From an uncultured Chloroflexota bacterium (lineage in GTDB: Bacteria; Chloroflexota; Anaerolineae; Aggregatilineales; Phototrophicaceae), in NCBI GenBank assembly GCA_903904765.1, contig CAIVEA010000288.1:1-5110 (forward strand): a DNA stretch of 5,110 nt, written 5' to 3'. The notes beneath the pieces were generated by a model. That model saw nothing but the letters and a program-made list of their open reading frames with translations, did not search any database and was not told the origin of the DNA. This document shows, in pieces, positions 4,374 through 5,110 of the stretch. How positions within the stretch are numbered: the first letter of the stretch is position 1; each line of letters begins with the position of its first letter. A program made the position numbers and the translations under genes.

Positions 4374-5110
4374 ATGTTCACCTACGACTACCAAGACGGT
4401 TGGATTATCCATGATCGCGCTGGCTACCGCCCCGACGATGAAGTGAGCAAAGCCACCGTCTTCGCGCTGGCGAATGGCTATATGGGGGTGCGGGGCGCGC
4501 CGGAGAGCGTGTCACCGCTGCTCAAAGGGGTGGTCGGTTGCTATATCAACGGCCTGTACGACTCTCCAACCGGTGGCATTCTGGATCGGGAGATGATCGC
4601 GCTGCCCGCGTGGACGGCGCTGACGCTGGATGTGGATGGTGAATCCTTGACAGTAGAGAACGCCGCCGCATACGTCCGGTCACTGGATATGCGCCGGGGT
4701 GTGCTGGTGCAATCACTGGAATGGCGCACCCGCACGGGCATTACGCTGCACCTGCATTCGGAACGGATCGTCAGTTTCGCCCGTTTGCACCTCGCTTTTA
4801 TGCGCTGGTCGCTGTCTGCGGATGCATCCTGCACGGTCAATGTCCGTTCGGAAGTGGATACACAGGTGAACAACCGCTGGGCGGATACGCATTTTGCCAG
4901 CGGGCAGGTGCGTTCGGGCACAAACGGGGCAGGTGGCGTTGGCATCAGCACCATCGAGCAGGATGACCGGGTGTATGTGGCGGTCAGCCACGAGTGCTCT
5001 GTGCCGATTGAGTGGTGGGATTTTAGCACTGATCGCACTTTAAGCGTTTTCTGTGATGTGCAGTTGCAGGCCGGACAGACGGTGATTGCGCCGCTGCCCG
5101 TGCTGGCCGC
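4374..5110 (+). CDS. GH65 family glycoside phosphorylase/hydrolase, N-terminal part (runs off the window)
   Basis: This is an open frame of 245 codons with no stop before the window ends. It encodes the N-terminal beta-sandwich domain of glycoside hydrolase family 65, which includes maltose, trehalose, kojibiose and nigerose phosphorylases. These split alpha-glucosides with phosphate to give beta-glucose 1-phosphate in the cytoplasm. Family signatures are ALANGYMGVRG (31-41), GCYINGLYD (55-63), ALPAW (76-80), SLDMRRGVLVQSLEW (103-117) and ERIVSFARLHLAFMRW (130-145). The usual full length is about 750-800 residues, so roughly two thirds, including the (alpha/alpha)6 barrel with the general acid glutamate and the phosphate site, lies to the right of the window. 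Substrate cannot be assigned from this domain alone; a kojibiose- or maltose-phosphorylase-like role is most plausible. ATG 4374 follows GGAGG and an in-frame stop at 4338. No signal peptide is seen. A beta-phosphoglucomutase gene downstream would be typical. Confidence 0.92.
   Translation, partial: MFTYDYQDGWIIHDRAGYRPDDEVSKATVFALANGYMGVRGAPESVSPLLKGVVGCYINGLYDSPTGGILDREMIALPAWTALTLDVDGESLTVENAAAYVRSLDMRRGVLVQSLEWRTRTGITLHLHSERIVSFARLHLAFMRWSLSADASCTVNVRSEVDTQVNNRWADTHFASGQVRSGTNGAGGVGISTIEQDDRVYVAVSHECSVPIEWWDFSTDRTLSVFCDVQLQAGQTVIAPLPVLA

Noticed and set aside
4541..5038. A 165-codon open frame on the minus strand opposite the GH65 gene
   Set aside because: The plus-strand frame carries unmistakable GH65 signatures; the antisense product is serine/arginine/threonine-rich with no domain.
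1..5110. A defence island, CRISPR array, retroelement, tRNA or mobile element that would mark a new system
   Set aside because: No direct-repeat array, transposase, integrase, reverse transcriptase, tRNA cloverleaf or target-site duplication could be seen. Apart from the toxin-antitoxin remnant, the genes are metabolic or sensory.

Overview
The window looks like ordinary chromosome from a moderately GC-rich, free-living bacterium. It holds six genes or gene remnants packed on the minus strand and one gene fragment on the plus strand. The mix (GH65 glycoside phosphorylase, tocopherol-cyclase-like protein, F420-type PPOX flavoprotein, multi-PAS histidine kinase, Phd/YefM-PIN toxin-antitoxin pair) would suit a Chloroflexota (Anaerolineae-like) genome. 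That assignment is an inference from gene content and is not proven by any marker gene here.

Layout from left to right. A strong intrinsic terminator hairpin (3-30) sits at the left edge. It follows a VapC-family PIN toxin gene (39-424, minus) that is broken by a one-base frameshift at a short A-run. Restoring one base gives a complete 128-residue PIN protein with all its acidic residues. Its intact Phd/YefM-type antitoxin gene (424-645, minus) overlaps it by one base as TAATG and has its own TATAAT box and Shine-Dalgarno sequence. Next come a tocopherol-cyclase-family gene (699-1679, minus) and, just upstream of it, a small PPOX-class probable F420-dependent enzyme (1726-2112, minus). These two probably share a transcript.

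A two-PAS sensor histidine kinase (2202-3767, minus) follows. It starts at a TTG codon directly after an in-frame TAA and has no response regulator beside it. A 107-base AT-rich gap separates it from a 116-residue two-helix membrane protein of unknown function (3875-4225, minus). The last gene is the 5' part of a GH65 family phosphorylase or hydrolase (4374 to the window end, plus), transcribed away from the membrane protein gene. The 148-base gap between these two carries back-to-back TATAAT boxes.

No CRISPR array, RNA gene, insertion sequence or clearly novel multi-gene system is visible. The items most worth a second look are the frameshifted toxin beside an intact antitoxin, the unassigned membrane protein sharing a promoter region with the GH65 gene, and the pairing of the PPOX/F420 and tocopherol-cyclase-like genes. 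No gene-free stretch exceeds 150 bases.
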